From NCBI GenBank assembly GCA_021804985.1, contig JAJZGD010000005.1:1-42181 (forward strand): a stretch of DNA of 42,181 nt, in the 5' to 3' direction. A program made the position numbers and the translations under genes. The first letter of the stretch is position 1, and every line of letters begins with the position of its first letter. The notes beneath the pieces were generated by a model. That model was not told the DNA's origin, did no database searches, and saw only the letters and a program-made list of their open reading frames with translations. Source of the DNA: Planctomycetota bacterium (GTDB taxonomy: Bacteria; Planctomycetota; Phycisphaerae; WQYP01). Positions 32,412 through 41,294 of the stretch are shown in pieces.

Positions 32412-32525
32412 ATGACCAAAGCCTATCTTGATTCGTGTGTGGTCATCAACGGCTACAAAGGTAGCGATGATGAGTTGAAAAACCCCTGCCAGGATTTGCT
32501 CGGCTCGTCAGGCCACCAGATTTGA
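32412..32525 (+). pseudogene. Truncated PIN-domain (VapC-like) toxin
   Basis: 37 codons with GAGGA just before the ATG. The opening MTKAYLDSCVVINGYKG has the first beta strand and first catalytic Asp of a PIN domain, but a TGA stops it after about a quarter of the usual 130 residues. I find no continuation in other frames before the next gene, so the rest seems deleted rather than frameshifted. The remnant cannot be an active RNase. Confidence 0.55.
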
Positions 32526-32682
32526 CTGGCTTAAGCCGGGGCCTCCCGCAGCGGGCGCCGCCAGCCCGCTCACGATCCAACGCGTTTCTTCATTTCCACA
32601 GCGGTTCAACCCTTCGTCGGCCTCAGTTGCCGCCCTGCAAATCGCAATGGCGCCGATAAAGACGATGGCACGCAGTGTTGCT

Positions 32683-34251
32683 TCAGGCAGGCTTTAAAAC
32701 GCGCCCAACTTTAATAATGCCGCTGAGCAGGCGCCGGGTCTGCGGTGTAAGCCGCCGGCGGTTGTAAGTGTCGGCAGCGCGTTTAATAATTTCCGACTCA
32801 GTGGGATAAGGGTGGATGACGGAGCCAATTTTTCCCAGTGAAATGCCCGCGGTCATCGCCAGCGTAATTTCTGAAATCATTTCGCCGGCGTGAGGAGCCA
32901 CCAGCGTGGCACCCGCAATCTGTCCCGACCTCTTCATTACATGCAGCTTTAAAAAACCATCCGTCTGCGAATTAAGCACGGCCCGATCAATATCCCCAAG
33001 CGATATTTTTACCGTATCAACGGCGGGCCCGAGGGTGGCTGCAGCGGCTGCGTCGATGCCGACATGGGCCACCTCCGGGTCGGTATACGTACACCAGGGG
33101 ATGACAAGGTCGCTCGCCTTTTTACGACCAAAAAACAGCGCGTTTTGAATGACGATGCGGGCCATGGCGTCCGCCGCGTGGGTAAATTTTAGGTTAGAGC
33201 ACACATCCCCGGCGGCGTAAATACGCGGATTGGTCGTGCGGAGATAATCATCCACCGCCACGCCGCTGCGCGCGTCGAACTTTACGCCGGCGCCCGCAAG
33301 ATTCAGCGACTGCACATTGGGCGCCCGGCCAGTTGCCACCAGCACCGCGTCCGCCATCACTTCACGGGTTGTGCCCTGCGTTTTGACGGCCAGCGTGGTG
33401 TGCAATTCGTTCTGGCTTGCGGATGTAATTCTAGCGCCGGCGACGATCTCAACGCCATCACGCTGCAACGCAGCGCTTATCAGGACGGCCGCATCGGGAT
33501 CTTCGCGGGGTATGATCGCGCCGCCCTTGGTCAAAATGGTTACCGCGCTTCCGAGCCGGGCAAAAGCCTGCGCCAGTTCACAGCCGATAGGCCCGCCACC
33601 GATGATGGCCAAACGCTTCGGCAGGCTCGTGAGGGTGAAGATGGTCTCATTGGTGTAATAGCGGATGTCGGAAAGGCCCGGCACATGGGGTATCGCGGCG
33701 CGGGCGCCGGTGGCAATGACGGCGTGGCGAAATTTTAGACTCTGGCCCGCTACCGTGATCGATCGCGCAGATTCAAAGGTGCCGGCGCCTAGAAAGACAT
33801 CCACACCCAGCCCTTTGAAACGGGCGGCGGAATCATGCTCACTGATGCCGGCGCGCAATTTTCGCAGCCGCTCCATGGTTATCGCAAAGTCAATTTGGAT
33901 ATCCCCGGAAAGCCGGATGCCAAATTCCTGTAGATCGCGGGTGTCGGCGGCGGCGCGCGATGCGCGCAAAAGGGCTTTTGAGGGAACGCATCCCACATTC
34001 AGGCAGTCGCCACCCATCAGGTCGCTTTCAATCAGTGCGGTGCGTGCTCCAAGGCCGGCCGCGCCCGCTGCGCAAATCAGCCCCGCGGTGCCGGCCCCGA
34101 TCACGACCAGATCATAAAAGGGTGGTGGGGTTGGATTTTGCCACTCGGTCGGATGTACGTTGGCGGCAAGCGCCTGATTGTGGCTATCCAGCGGTGCGAG
34201 TGCCGCGTGCGAATAGCCGCTGGTGTCGGGCGTTCCGAAGGGCGGGTTCAT
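32683..34251 (-). CDS. MerA/Lpd-like FAD disulfide oxidoreductase
   Basis: 522 residues. A 45-residue N-terminal extension without a heavy-metal domain precedes the FAD loop GAGTAG (52-57) and the redox pair C83-x4-C88 in GGDCLNVGCVPSK. An NAD(P)H domain with IIGGGPIGCELA follows, and the dimerisation domain ends with the HPYPTESE motif. The C-terminal vicinal Cys pair of true mercuric reductases is absent. This type is often annotated mercuric reductase but probably reduces another disulfide or metabolite. It overlaps the VTT-DUF547 gene by four bases and lies in the arsenic-type cluster. Confidence 0.9.
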   Translation of the reverse strand: MNPPFGTPDTSGYSHAALAPLDSHNQALAANVHPTEWQNPTPPPFYDLVVIGAGTAGLICAAGAAGLGARTALIESDLMGGDCLNVGCVPSKALLRASRAAADTRDLQEFGIRLSGDIQIDFAITMERLRKLRAGISEHDSAARFKGLGVDVFLGAGTFESARSITVAGQSLKFRHAVIATGARAAIPHVPGLSDIRYYTNETIFTLTSLPKRLAIIGGGPIGCELAQAFARLGSAVTILTKGGAIIPREDPDAAVLISAALQRDGVEIVAGARITSASQNELHTTLAVKTQGTTREVMADAVLVATGRAPNVQSLNLAGAGVKFDARSGVAVDDYLRTTNPRIYAAGDVCSNLKFTHAADAMARIVIQNALFFGRKKASDLVIPWCTYTDPEVAHVGIDAAAAATLGPAVDTVKISLGDIDRAVLNSQTDGFLKLHVMKRSGQIAGATLVAPHAGEMISEITLAMTAGISLGKIGSVIHPYPTESEIIKRAADTYNRRRLTPQTRRLLSGIIKVGRVLKPA

Positions 34252-35843
34252 GGCCGATTCTCAATACTATCCAGATGCCAATTGTAGCTTTTGAATACAA
34301 TCGCCGGCGGTCGGCCAGCAGCGAGATCGGCCGCGGCCTGTTTATTAAAGCGGGCAACAAATTTTAAGACCGAACCGGCGGCCTGCGTGAAATCACCACT
34401 GTACCAATTGTAAAGTTGGGTGAGATGCAGGGTTTTGCCGTTGGCGGAAAATCGCACCCACCGTGGATTGTTATTGACAATGGTCGCCTGACTTTGCAGT
34501 TGGGCATTCACTGTGGCCGCCTCATAGGCCCGCTGCCGCAGCGGGGGGCAGCCGATCGATGCACAGTTGATGGCGAAATGGATGCGGGGGTCGGCAAAAT
34601 CGCTACGCAGCATCAATTCGATTTGATCGAGACTGTAAATTTTACCGCCAATGTTCCAGTGCACCCACGCCCAGCGGCGCGAAGCAGGTATATCGCGGAT
34701 TGATTTGATGTGCGGATAATAATTCAAAATCAGACGCAGGGTGAATGCGTTATAGGCGTTGATCAGAAGCGCCAGCTTGTTATTGCGGCCAAGTTTTGCG
34801 AAGGGGGCGCGGGCGATGGCTGCAATGTACGCATTGAGATTTTTGGGGTTTGCCGCCAACGCCTTGTAATCGACCCACCCCCCCTTTTGCACATATCGGC
34901 CAACCACTTTGTTAAACGCCGCGTTGCTGAACTGCGGGCCGGAGGGGTTGGATTTAAATTTATTAACCAGCGTTACCGGCGGCGGTCCAAACACACCGGC
35001 CAGGATGCCGCGATTTAACCATGAGCAGGCGGCCAATGCCAGCATGGCGGTCGCGGCTGCTGCCATGAGCCCCGTGCGGTAGATTTGCCGTGTCGGCTTG
35101 GCCGGGTGTTCCGCATCTTTTTGTGGCATTGTGCCGACTCCTGCCTCAGAGGCCAGCGCGCGTTTGGCCAAACGCGTGATGTAAATAGTCACTACGGCAA
35201 TCAGCGCCAGCCCGATGATAATCAGTGTCCAGTGGAGCGCACCATTCGATTTCCCGCTCGCTGCGCCGGCGGCCTCGCGGGCCGTATATCCGAGATAGAC
35301 ATAGAGCAACGTGCCCGGCAGCATGCAAATCCAGCTTACCAATACATAGGGCCAAAAACGTATGGCGGTCAGCCCGAAAAAATAGTTGCTCAGATTAAAG
35401 GGTACCACCGGCGACAGGCGAAGCAGCGCCACAATCTTCCATCCGTTTTTACCAATGGCCCGGTCGATCGCCGCGAATTTGGGCTTTTTTGCCGTCGCCC
35501 GCTCCACGCTGGATCGAAAAACATAGCGGCCCAGCAAATACGCCGCCGAGGCGCCTATGGTAGCGCCGGCCGATACAATCAGCGTCCCCCAGAGCGGACC
35601 ATAAATCAGACCGGCAATCAGGGTGAGGGCGGAACCAGGAATCAGCAAAACGGTTGCAATAATATACGCAGCAATATATATCAAAATGCCAGTGGTGCCA
35701 TGGGCGGCCAGAAAACTCTGGAGCCTGGCGATTCCCGTGCTTACCGGAAGAATCCGGAAAATCACAATCAGACACGCGATGATGATCAGCAGTGATAATA
35801 TCTGCAGCGTGCGTGAAATGATGAGAGAAGATTTGTCGGTCAT
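34248..35843 (-). CDS. VTT (TVP38/TMEM64) membrane protein fused to a DUF547 lipoprotein-like domain
   Basis: 531 residues. The N-terminal part (about 45-200) is a VTT domain with IPGSALTLIAGLIYGPLWG and LRLSPVVPFNLSNYFFGLT. The C-terminal part (about 290-530) is DUF547, with a Cys/His-containing core (INCASIGCPPLRQRAY, LINAYNAFTL). Between them, residues 250-273 form a second hydrophobic stretch ending in LAAC (C273), a textbook lipobox. An internal ATG at 35129 has AGGAG eight bases before it and would give a separate lipoprotein. No stop separates the halves. The gene overlaps the MerA-like gene and follows arsS in the same direction. Confidence 0.88.
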   Translation of the reverse strand: MTDKSSLIISRTLQILSLLIIIACLIVIFRILPVSTGIARLQSFLAAHGTTGILIYIAAYIIATVLLIPGSALTLIAGLIYGPLWGTLIVSAGATIGASAAYLLGRYVFRSSVERATAKKPKFAAIDRAIGKNGWKIVALLRLSPVVPFNLSNYFFGLTAIRFWPYVLVSWICMLPGTLLYVYLGYTAREAAGAASGKSNGALHWTLIIIGLALIAVVTIYITRLAKRALASEAGVGTMPQKDAEHPAKPTRQIYRTGLMAAAATAMLALAACSWLNRGILAGVFGPPPVTLVNKFKSNPSGPQFSNAAFNKVVGRYVQKGGWVDYKALAANPKNLNAYIAAIARAPFAKLGRNNKLALLINAYNAFTLRLILNYYPHIKSIRDIPASRRWAWVHWNIGGKIYSLDQIELMLRSDFADPRIHFAINCASIGCPPLRQRAYEAATVNAQLQSQATIVNNNPRWVRFSANGKTLHLTQLYNWYSGDFTQAAGSVLKFVARFNKQAAADLAAGRPPAIVFKSYNWHLDSIENRP

Positions 35844-35970
35844 GATGGCGGACTCAGTAGGAAACGATCAGTGAAACTTCGCGGGGGGACGGCGCCTGTG
35901 CCATTCATTTCAAACGCCCCGCCTGCGAAGCTTGGCCGCCGCAGCACCGCATGGGGCAGTCGGGGATATC

Positions 35971-36990
35971 TTATCCGGCCGCATCCTGGATCGGTTGCTC
36001 GGCGTGCACTACATCCTCAACCAAACTGCCCCCGCAGGATGAGCCGCGCCCCGCGGTGCATCCAAAGCAATGATTGCCGGTCGCGATGCGCCGCTGCAAA
36101 AAAGTCTGTGGATTAAAATCGCGGATGTGGCCGGCATCGGCGGGCAGCTTCAGGGCATAGTTGAAGTCGCAATCGTAAATGGTTCCGTCCCAACCGACGT
36201 GCAGCTGGTGGCGGCACATCAATTCCCCAAGGGTGGACGGATTAAAGGTGTGCTCGAGAAAGTCCTGATATTTCTGGGCGTACCCTTGGCGCTGCAGGTC
36301 GTGAAAAAAACGGCCGATGGGCAGATTCGTAATCGTATAAAGGCGTGTGAAGCGGATTCCAAAATGGCGGGCGAGTTCTTTGCGGTAGGCCGCTTCCAAA
36401 GTTCGTTGATCGGGCGGCAGCGAAGGGCCACCGGGGTTATAGACCAGATCGAGTTTCAGGTCGTCGCGGGCGCCATACCCGAGAGAATTCAGATGTTTAA
36501 GCACCTGAACGCTTTCCTGGTAAACGTGTTTGCCGCGCTGGCGATCCACATTGGTTTCCAGATAGCACGGCAGTGATGCGATGAGATGCACGTGGCGATC
36601 GGCAAAGAATTCCGGTAAATCGGCGTAGCCATCCTCCAGCATGATCGTCAAATTGGTGCGGACGATCACTTCAAGGCCCTGGGCGATGGCCGCGTCGACC
36701 AAGCGCATAAAATTCGGATTCATTTCCGGTGCCCCGCCGGTAATATCCATTTTAGAGGCGTGGACTTTTTCAGCCGCCGCCAGCACCATTTTCATGGTAT
36801 CCCATGACATTTCCTCCTGTCGCTTCGGCGATGATTCCACATGGCAGTGATGACACGCCAAATTGCACCGCAGGCCAATATTCACCTGCACCGTATCCAT
36901 CGTGAGGCCGCGGAAATCCTCATCGCCAGCCTGCCGCACGCGTTGATCAAAGCGGTTTTCAGTTCGGGAATTAATAACGGCTAATTTCAT
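35971..36990 (-). CDS. arsS: Radical SAM enzyme ArsS (arsenosugar biosynthesis)
   Basis: 339 residues from the ATG at 36990 (AAGG upstream); a longer reading needs a TTG and lacks a site. The SAM-cluster motif is C42-x3-C46-x2-C49 in LRCNLACHHCH, followed by MDITGGAPEMNP. The C-terminal DUF3641-type part carries further cysteines (LMCRHQLHVGWDGTIYDCDF and CFGC...GSSCGG). ArsS transfers a deoxyadenosyl group to methylated arsenic on the way to arsenosugars. It follows the ArsM-like gene by 52 bp. Some relatives use selenocysteine; here only Cys codons are seen. Confidence 0.93.
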   Translation of the reverse strand: MKLAVINSRTENRFDQRVRQAGDEDFRGLTMDTVQVNIGLRCNLACHHCHVESSPKRQEEMSWDTMKMVLAAAEKVHASKMDITGGAPEMNPNFMRLVDAAIAQGLEVIVRTNLTIMLEDGYADLPEFFADRHVHLIASLPCYLETNVDRQRGKHVYQESVQVLKHLNSLGYGARDDLKLDLVYNPGGPSLPPDQRTLEAAYRKELARHFGIRFTRLYTITNLPIGRFFHDLQRQGYAQKYQDFLEHTFNPSTLGELMCRHQLHVGWDGTIYDCDFNYALKLPADAGHIRDFNPQTFLQRRIATGNHCFGCTAGRGSSCGGSLVEDVVHAEQPIQDAAG

Positions 36991-37042
36991 GACCGATGCC
37001 TTTCGCACCAACCCGTCAAGTTCAATACGCTAATTCGCGCTG

Positions 37043-38203
37043 TCAGCAGCACCCGTCTGAGGTGCAATTGCCCGACGCATCGGTGGTGGCATCGTATTCG
37101 GTGCCCTTGGTTTGCCGCGGATGGCGAATTGTCATGCCTTTGCAGGCAAATGCCGCAGCTTCTTCTATCGGAATGTGCCGCCGCGGAGTCACGGCAAAAA
37201 TCTGCCCGGCGTACGGGCCATCCGCATGGGTCATGATATTAAAGGTCTTGTCGCAGACCGCCATGGGCTTTCCGCGCAAAAACACATGCCCATCATCATC
37301 AACCACCTGTTTCCATGGGCCGCCATAGATGACGGCCTGCTGCCGCTCGAGGCAAGGCCCCTGTTTGCCCTTGCGTGCCAAAACCGTCACGCTGCGAAAT
37401 TCGATCCCGCGCACCGTTCGCCAAGGCGCGGCGTCTCGCTTAGCCATTTGAATACCGAAAAAGCCGGCTCGCTCAAACGCCTCAAGAAAGGTGTCTTCGC
37501 GCAGCGCCCCGCTGATGCATCCCGACCATAGCTCCGGATCGTTTTGCAGCTCGGCAGGAACATCTTCATCACTGACAATATCACTGATGGCAACACGGCC
37601 TCCCATAGTGAGCACGCGGAATATTTCCTGGAATAATCGCGGCTTGTCCTGCGACCGCACCAAATTTAAAACGCAATTGGAAACCACTACATCCACCGAA
37701 TTATCTGCCACTAAAGGCCGCTCTTTCCGCTGAACCTCCTGATGGGCATGAAAGGCGGCGAGATCGGTAAGCGAATCGACGGGATGATGGTGCAGAAATT
37801 CCCGGGTGTCTGCCAGATCAAGCTGCAAATCCTGAATCATTCCCTGCCGAAAATCCACGTTGTCATAGCCGATCGTCTCGGCGACGGCCGGCTGGTGTTT
37901 TCGGGCCAATGCCAGCATGTCGTCATTCATATCCACGCCGATGACGCGGCCCGCCGGCCCGACGACTTGTGCGGCGATGAAGCATATTTTTCCACCGCCG
38001 CTTCCCAAATCCAGCACCGTATCGCCAGCCCGCAGAAATTCTGCGGGGTTGCCGCAGCCATAATCCCGCTCCAACACTTCCCGGGGAATGGCCGCAAGGT
38101 ATTTTGGATCGTAGGTAACCGGGCAGCACAGGCTTTCCTGCACGGCCATGGCGGCGGCTGAATAGGTGCGTCGAACCGAATCTTCTACCGTTTGGGTGGT
38201 CAT
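37043..38203 (-). CDS. arsM: ArsM-like arsenite methyltransferase
   Basis: 386 residues. The SAM-binding loop is VLDLGSGGG (63-71). Cysteines that could bind arsenite are C26-C27 (ESLCCPVTYD), C50 (DYGCG) and the one in VVSNCVLNLV. The C-terminal extension of about 100 residues ends in NCTSDGCC, a likely metal- or arsenic-binding tail. Related proteins methylate As(III) using SAM and thiols. The gene sits between an MFS transporter and arsS, which supports the arsenosugar reading over a general methyltransferase. Confidence 0.88.
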   Translation of the reverse strand: MTTQTVEDSVRRTYSAAAMAVQESLCCPVTYDPKYLAAIPREVLERDYGCGNPAEFLRAGDTVLDLGSGGGKICFIAAQVVGPAGRVIGVDMNDDMLALARKHQPAVAETIGYDNVDFRQGMIQDLQLDLADTREFLHHHPVDSLTDLAAFHAHQEVQRKERPLVADNSVDVVVSNCVLNLVRSQDKPRLFQEIFRVLTMGGRVAISDIVSDEDVPAELQNDPELWSGCISGALREDTFLEAFERAGFFGIQMAKRDAAPWRTVRGIEFRSVTVLARKGKQGPCLERQQAVIYGGPWKQVVDDDGHVFLRGKPMAVCDKTFNIMTHADGPYAGQIFAVTPRRHIPIEEAAAFACKGMTIRHPRQTKGTEYDATTDASGNCTSDGCC

Positions 38204-38242
38204 ACGCTAAAGTGCTCCTGGCCGTTCTTAAGGATTAACGCG

Positions 38243-39499
38243 TTAATGGGCCAATTCTTTCCGCGCAGTCTCCGGTAAATATACCCATGTAATGATAGCC
38301 CCTAAAACGCTGGCACCGGCCACCAAAGCAAAAGCGGCCGCCGGACCGGATCGGGCATCGATTACAGGGAGGAAAAAGGCACCGGACGCGGCCCCAATCC
38401 GCGAGAAGCCGGTGGCCAGACCCTGCCCGCGGGCCCGCAGGCGGGCAGGGAAAACCTCAGCCGCGACAATCCAGGTGGTGGTATTGGGGCCCGCATTGAT
38501 GCATATCTGAATGGCAGCAAACAAAATCAGCAGCCAAAGTACCGCAATCCCCGTGCCACCGATGGCCAAAGCCGCAAACAGCAACGCCATCAGCAGAAAA
38601 CCGGTTATCTGTAATTTTCTTCGGCCCAGCCGATCGATCGTCCAATAAGCCACACCAAAGCCCAAAAGAGTAAAGGCGGAGAGTGCGCAGGTGCTGATGA
38701 CCACGGTGCTGCGGCCGCCAATGTGCAATTGGGTCAGCAGCGTGGGCAGCAACAGACCGATGCCATATACCGGCAGGTCCATCAAAAACCAGGGGAGCAG
38801 TACTGCGATGGTGCGCCGACGATTCTCGGGCCGGCCGAGCGCTGTGTACGGCAGAGGTGGCAGGGTTTTACCGTGCTTCCATGCGTGCGATTCGGGCAAC
38901 TTGCGAAGAATAATAATCGCCAATGCGGCGATGGCCGGTATTGCGCCGGAGGCCAGCATGAATCGCCAGCCGATACTCGCGGGGAATAACGCCACGCACC
39001 ACCAGCCTGCCAGGCCACAGGCAAAGGCGCCGAAACCCCACCCACAAAATGCCAAGGTCATATTGGCGCCGCGATGATGGGCCGAACTGATGTCGGCAAC
39101 ATACGATGCACCAATGGGATACCCGGCCCCGATACCGATGCCCATCAGCAGCCGCATCAGCACCAATTCTGGTGCGTTTGAGATGAATCCGGACAGGACG
39201 GCAAAGAAAGTGATCAGGCTCATGTTGACGATCATCGCAGGGCGTCGGCCCACCTTATCCGCGAGATGCCCCAGCGTGGGGGCGCCGATCAGCATTCCCA
39301 TGAAGGTGGCGGCCAGTATCAATCCGATCGAGACGGAGTTCAGATGGAGTTGCGGCTTTATTTCGATCAGTGCGATAGCGGCGATAAAATTGTTGTAGCC
39401 GGAGAGAAAAAGGCCCAGGAATGCTGCCAATATAATCGTGCGTCCATCGCGGGCGGATATCGCCGATGGAATGCGGTCGGCTTGGTCGGTATGGTTCAT
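38243..39499 (-). CDS. MFS transporter, metabolite:H+ symporter type
   Basis: 418 residues, 12 membrane segments. MFS marks include GHLADKVGRRPAM between segments 2 and 3 and a related DRLGRRK in the second half. It resembles the aromatic-acid/sugar symporter branch. AAGGAA precedes the start by about eight bases. It is the first gene of the arsenic cluster, 39 bp from the ArsM-like gene, so it may move an organoarsenical or its precursor; that substrate is inferred from position only. Confidence 0.88.
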   Translation of the reverse strand: MNHTDQADRIPSAISARDGRTIILAAFLGLFLSGYNNFIAAIALIEIKPQLHLNSVSIGLILAATFMGMLIGAPTLGHLADKVGRRPAMIVNMSLITFFAVLSGFISNAPELVLMRLLMGIGIGAGYPIGASYVADISSAHHRGANMTLAFCGWGFGAFACGLAGWWCVALFPASIGWRFMLASGAIPAIAALAIIILRKLPESHAWKHGKTLPPLPYTALGRPENRRRTIAVLLPWFLMDLPVYGIGLLLPTLLTQLHIGGRSTVVISTCALSAFTLLGFGVAYWTIDRLGRRKLQITGFLLMALLFAALAIGGTGIAVLWLLILFAAIQICINAGPNTTTWIVAAEVFPARLRARGQGLATGFSRIGAASGAFFLPVIDARSGPAAAFALVAGASVLGAIITWVYLPETARKELAH

Positions 39500-39810
39500 C
39501 AGGTAGTTCCTTCAGCGTTTCGGATACTTTGCCCGGGTGCCAAGTGCCGCCATCGGTGTTGGTTACGCAAGATGCCCACCAATTGGATGAAACGCGCATC
39601 GCATGCTGCAAATGCCGCGGCACATCCAAACGCTTGGCGCACCATCAACCCACTGCACGACGGGCAGAGGGTGTATTATGCGCGAAGATGGGCCAAATAA
39701 TGCAATCCGGACAGGCTCCTGCAGCCTGTCCGAGTTGCAATTCTCTTGCATTGGTAATAGATTTTGTTGCATTCGATCACAGCGATTCAATGGGTGCACG
39801 GGGGCTTGGT
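39500..39810. other. Divergent intergenic region
   Basis: It separates the MFS gene from the secreted STN-like protein. An open frame continues upstream of the latter but has no homology that I recognise. The main visible element is the large dyad at 39701-39739. Confidence 0.4.
39701..39739. repeat. Large imperfect dyad, dispersed-repeat family
   Basis: TGCAA-TC-CGGACAGGCT and AGCCTGTCCG-AG-TTGCA are inverted arms around CCTGC: ten perfect inner pairs plus five outer ones. The inner word AGCCTGTCCGAG also occurs at 263-274, linking this hairpin to the 48-bp repeat family. Confidence 0.75.
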
Positions 39811-41268
39811 ATGCGTAGCGGCTGGACTTCTTATGTGGTGGGGTTTGTCATTGTGAGCGCAGCGGCGCTATTTGCAGTCGCGCCATGCGCTGCCGAGATG
39901 GTAATTTTGGTGCCGAACCAAACGCACCGCAGAATGTTGCACGTGAGAGTGGCCCACACTGGCGCTGTGGCCACCAGGCCGGTTGCAGCCACCCGCCCGG
40001 TCGCTGCTACGCACCCGGCGGCAAAGCCGAAGCGGCATGATCTGATATTTTCCGGGCCGCCGAAACTCTCAAGCCAACAGATTCAGGCGCGTATTCATCA
40101 GCTTGCCAGCGGGCGTTATGCGGTACGGGAAAAAGCGGCGCACGAACTGCTGACCATGGGTGATGCCGCCGTGCCGGCGCTCAAGGCGGCGCTCAAGGGC
40201 TTAACGACGCCTGAAATGCGGCATCTGATGCGGGGGGACATGCGAAAAATTATGCGCATGGACCTGATTCGCGGCCCGCTGCTTACCCTTAAAGCGAAGA
40301 ATATTTCGGCGATGCAGGCCTTTGACGATGTGTGTTCACAAGCCGGCACCTCCGCCAACATCATAAATTCCGGCAATCTTTCCAACATATCCGTGGATAT
40401 TAAAAATGCGCCGTTTTGGCGGGTGATGCAGATGTTGGCGGAAAAGACCGGCGTATCACCCGCCATGGGTTATTACAACAACAGTCCCGGCATCCCCCTG
40501 ATGGCTAACGGCGTGCTGCAGAAGGGGGACATGATTTCGTACGCGGGCGCTTTTGCCACGGTGCTGCAAAATGTCAATTACCAGCGCAACATCGATTTAA
40601 CGCAGCCCCAACATCCGCGATCGAGCACATTTTCCATTTCCGCTGATCTGCTTATGCTGCCCGCACAGGTGGGAACGGTGCAGCTTGCGCCGGTGGTTAT
40701 TACCAAAGCGGTTGACAGCCATGGCCATTCGTTGGTCGGGGGCGCTGCGCCTCCCATGTATTATGGCCAGATGATGGGCCCGGTGCAGAATTTTCAGTTC
40801 AATTTGCAGTATCCGGCGCACCCGGGAAAACGCATCGCCCTGCTCCAGGGGTATTTGCCGCTAACTGCTTCCACCGACCCCAAAACAATCACGCTTAAAA
40901 TACCCGCCAAAGGAATTACCCATGTCTCGATTCCGGGGGCTAAACTATCGGTATCCGCAGCCACGCTGGTGAATGGCGGCTGGCAGGTCACCTATACCAT
41001 TTCGATCACACAGACAAATCCGCAATTTGTAGCCCCGCAGCAGCAGAATCTTTTCAATGAACTCGGAAACACCGGCAACATGACCATCGACACCGCCCAT
41101 GGCCGCGTATTGCAGGTCACCAACTTTAGCGGCGGCGGCCCGTTTAATATGGCAAGTTACACGCTCGGTACCAACGGCAAGCCAGCGAAAATTTCCATGG
41201 TAATCTTCACGGGGCAAATGAATTTGAAGGTGCCGTTCAAATATAAAAATATCCCGATGCCCCGATGA
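39811..41268 (+). CDS. Secreted protein with STN/secretin-like N-domain
   Basis: 485 residues from the ATG at 39811, which has a G-rich site before it; an ATG at 39790 is also in frame. A signal peptide (VVGFVIVSAAALFAVAPCAA) is followed by an Ala/Thr/Pro-rich linker of repeated VAATRP words. A HEAT-like helical stretch comes next (RYAVREKAAHELLTMGDAAV). Then a region resembling secretin/TonB short N-terminal domains follows, with the typical LTLKAKNISAMQAFDDV and ISVDIKNAPFWRVMQML. The remainder is beta-rich and unknown. Its role is open; it may recognise or hold an outer-membrane partner. Confidence 0.7.
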   Translation: MRSGWTSYVVGFVIVSAAALFAVAPCAAEMVILVPNQTHRRMLHVRVAHTGAVATRPVAATRPVAATHPAAKPKRHDLIFSGPPKLSSQQIQARIHQLASGRYAVREKAAHELLTMGDAAVPALKAALKGLTTPEMRHLMRGDMRKIMRMDLIRGPLLTLKAKNISAMQAFDDVCSQAGTSANIINSGNLSNISVDIKNAPFWRVMQMLAEKTGVSPAMGYYNNSPGIPLMANGVLQKGDMISYAGAFATVLQNVNYQRNIDLTQPQHPRSSTFSISADLLMLPAQVGTVQLAPVVITKAVDSHGHSLVGGAAPPMYYGQMMGPVQNFQFNLQYPAHPGKRIALLQGYLPLTASTDPKTITLKIPAKGITHVSIPGAKLSVSAATLVNGGWQVTYTISITQTNPQFVAPQQQNLFNELGNTGNMTIDTAHGRVLQVTNFSGGGPFNMASYTLGTNGKPAKISMVIFTGQMNLKVPFKYKNIPMPR

Positions 41269-41294
41269 GGCTGCCGAGCGATTGGCAGAACGCA

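Noticed and set aside
32683-34251. Calling the flavoprotein a true mercuric reductase
   Set aside because: The C-terminal vicinal Cys pair and the N-terminal metal-binding domain are missing, and no merR, merT or merP is nearby.
37020-37045. Possible selenocysteine read-through: the ArsM-like gene ends Cys-Cys followed by TGA and an open frame of six codons
   Set aside because: Some proteins of arsenic clusters are selenoproteins, but the downstream bases form no convincing bacterial SECIS hairpin and the extension is very short.
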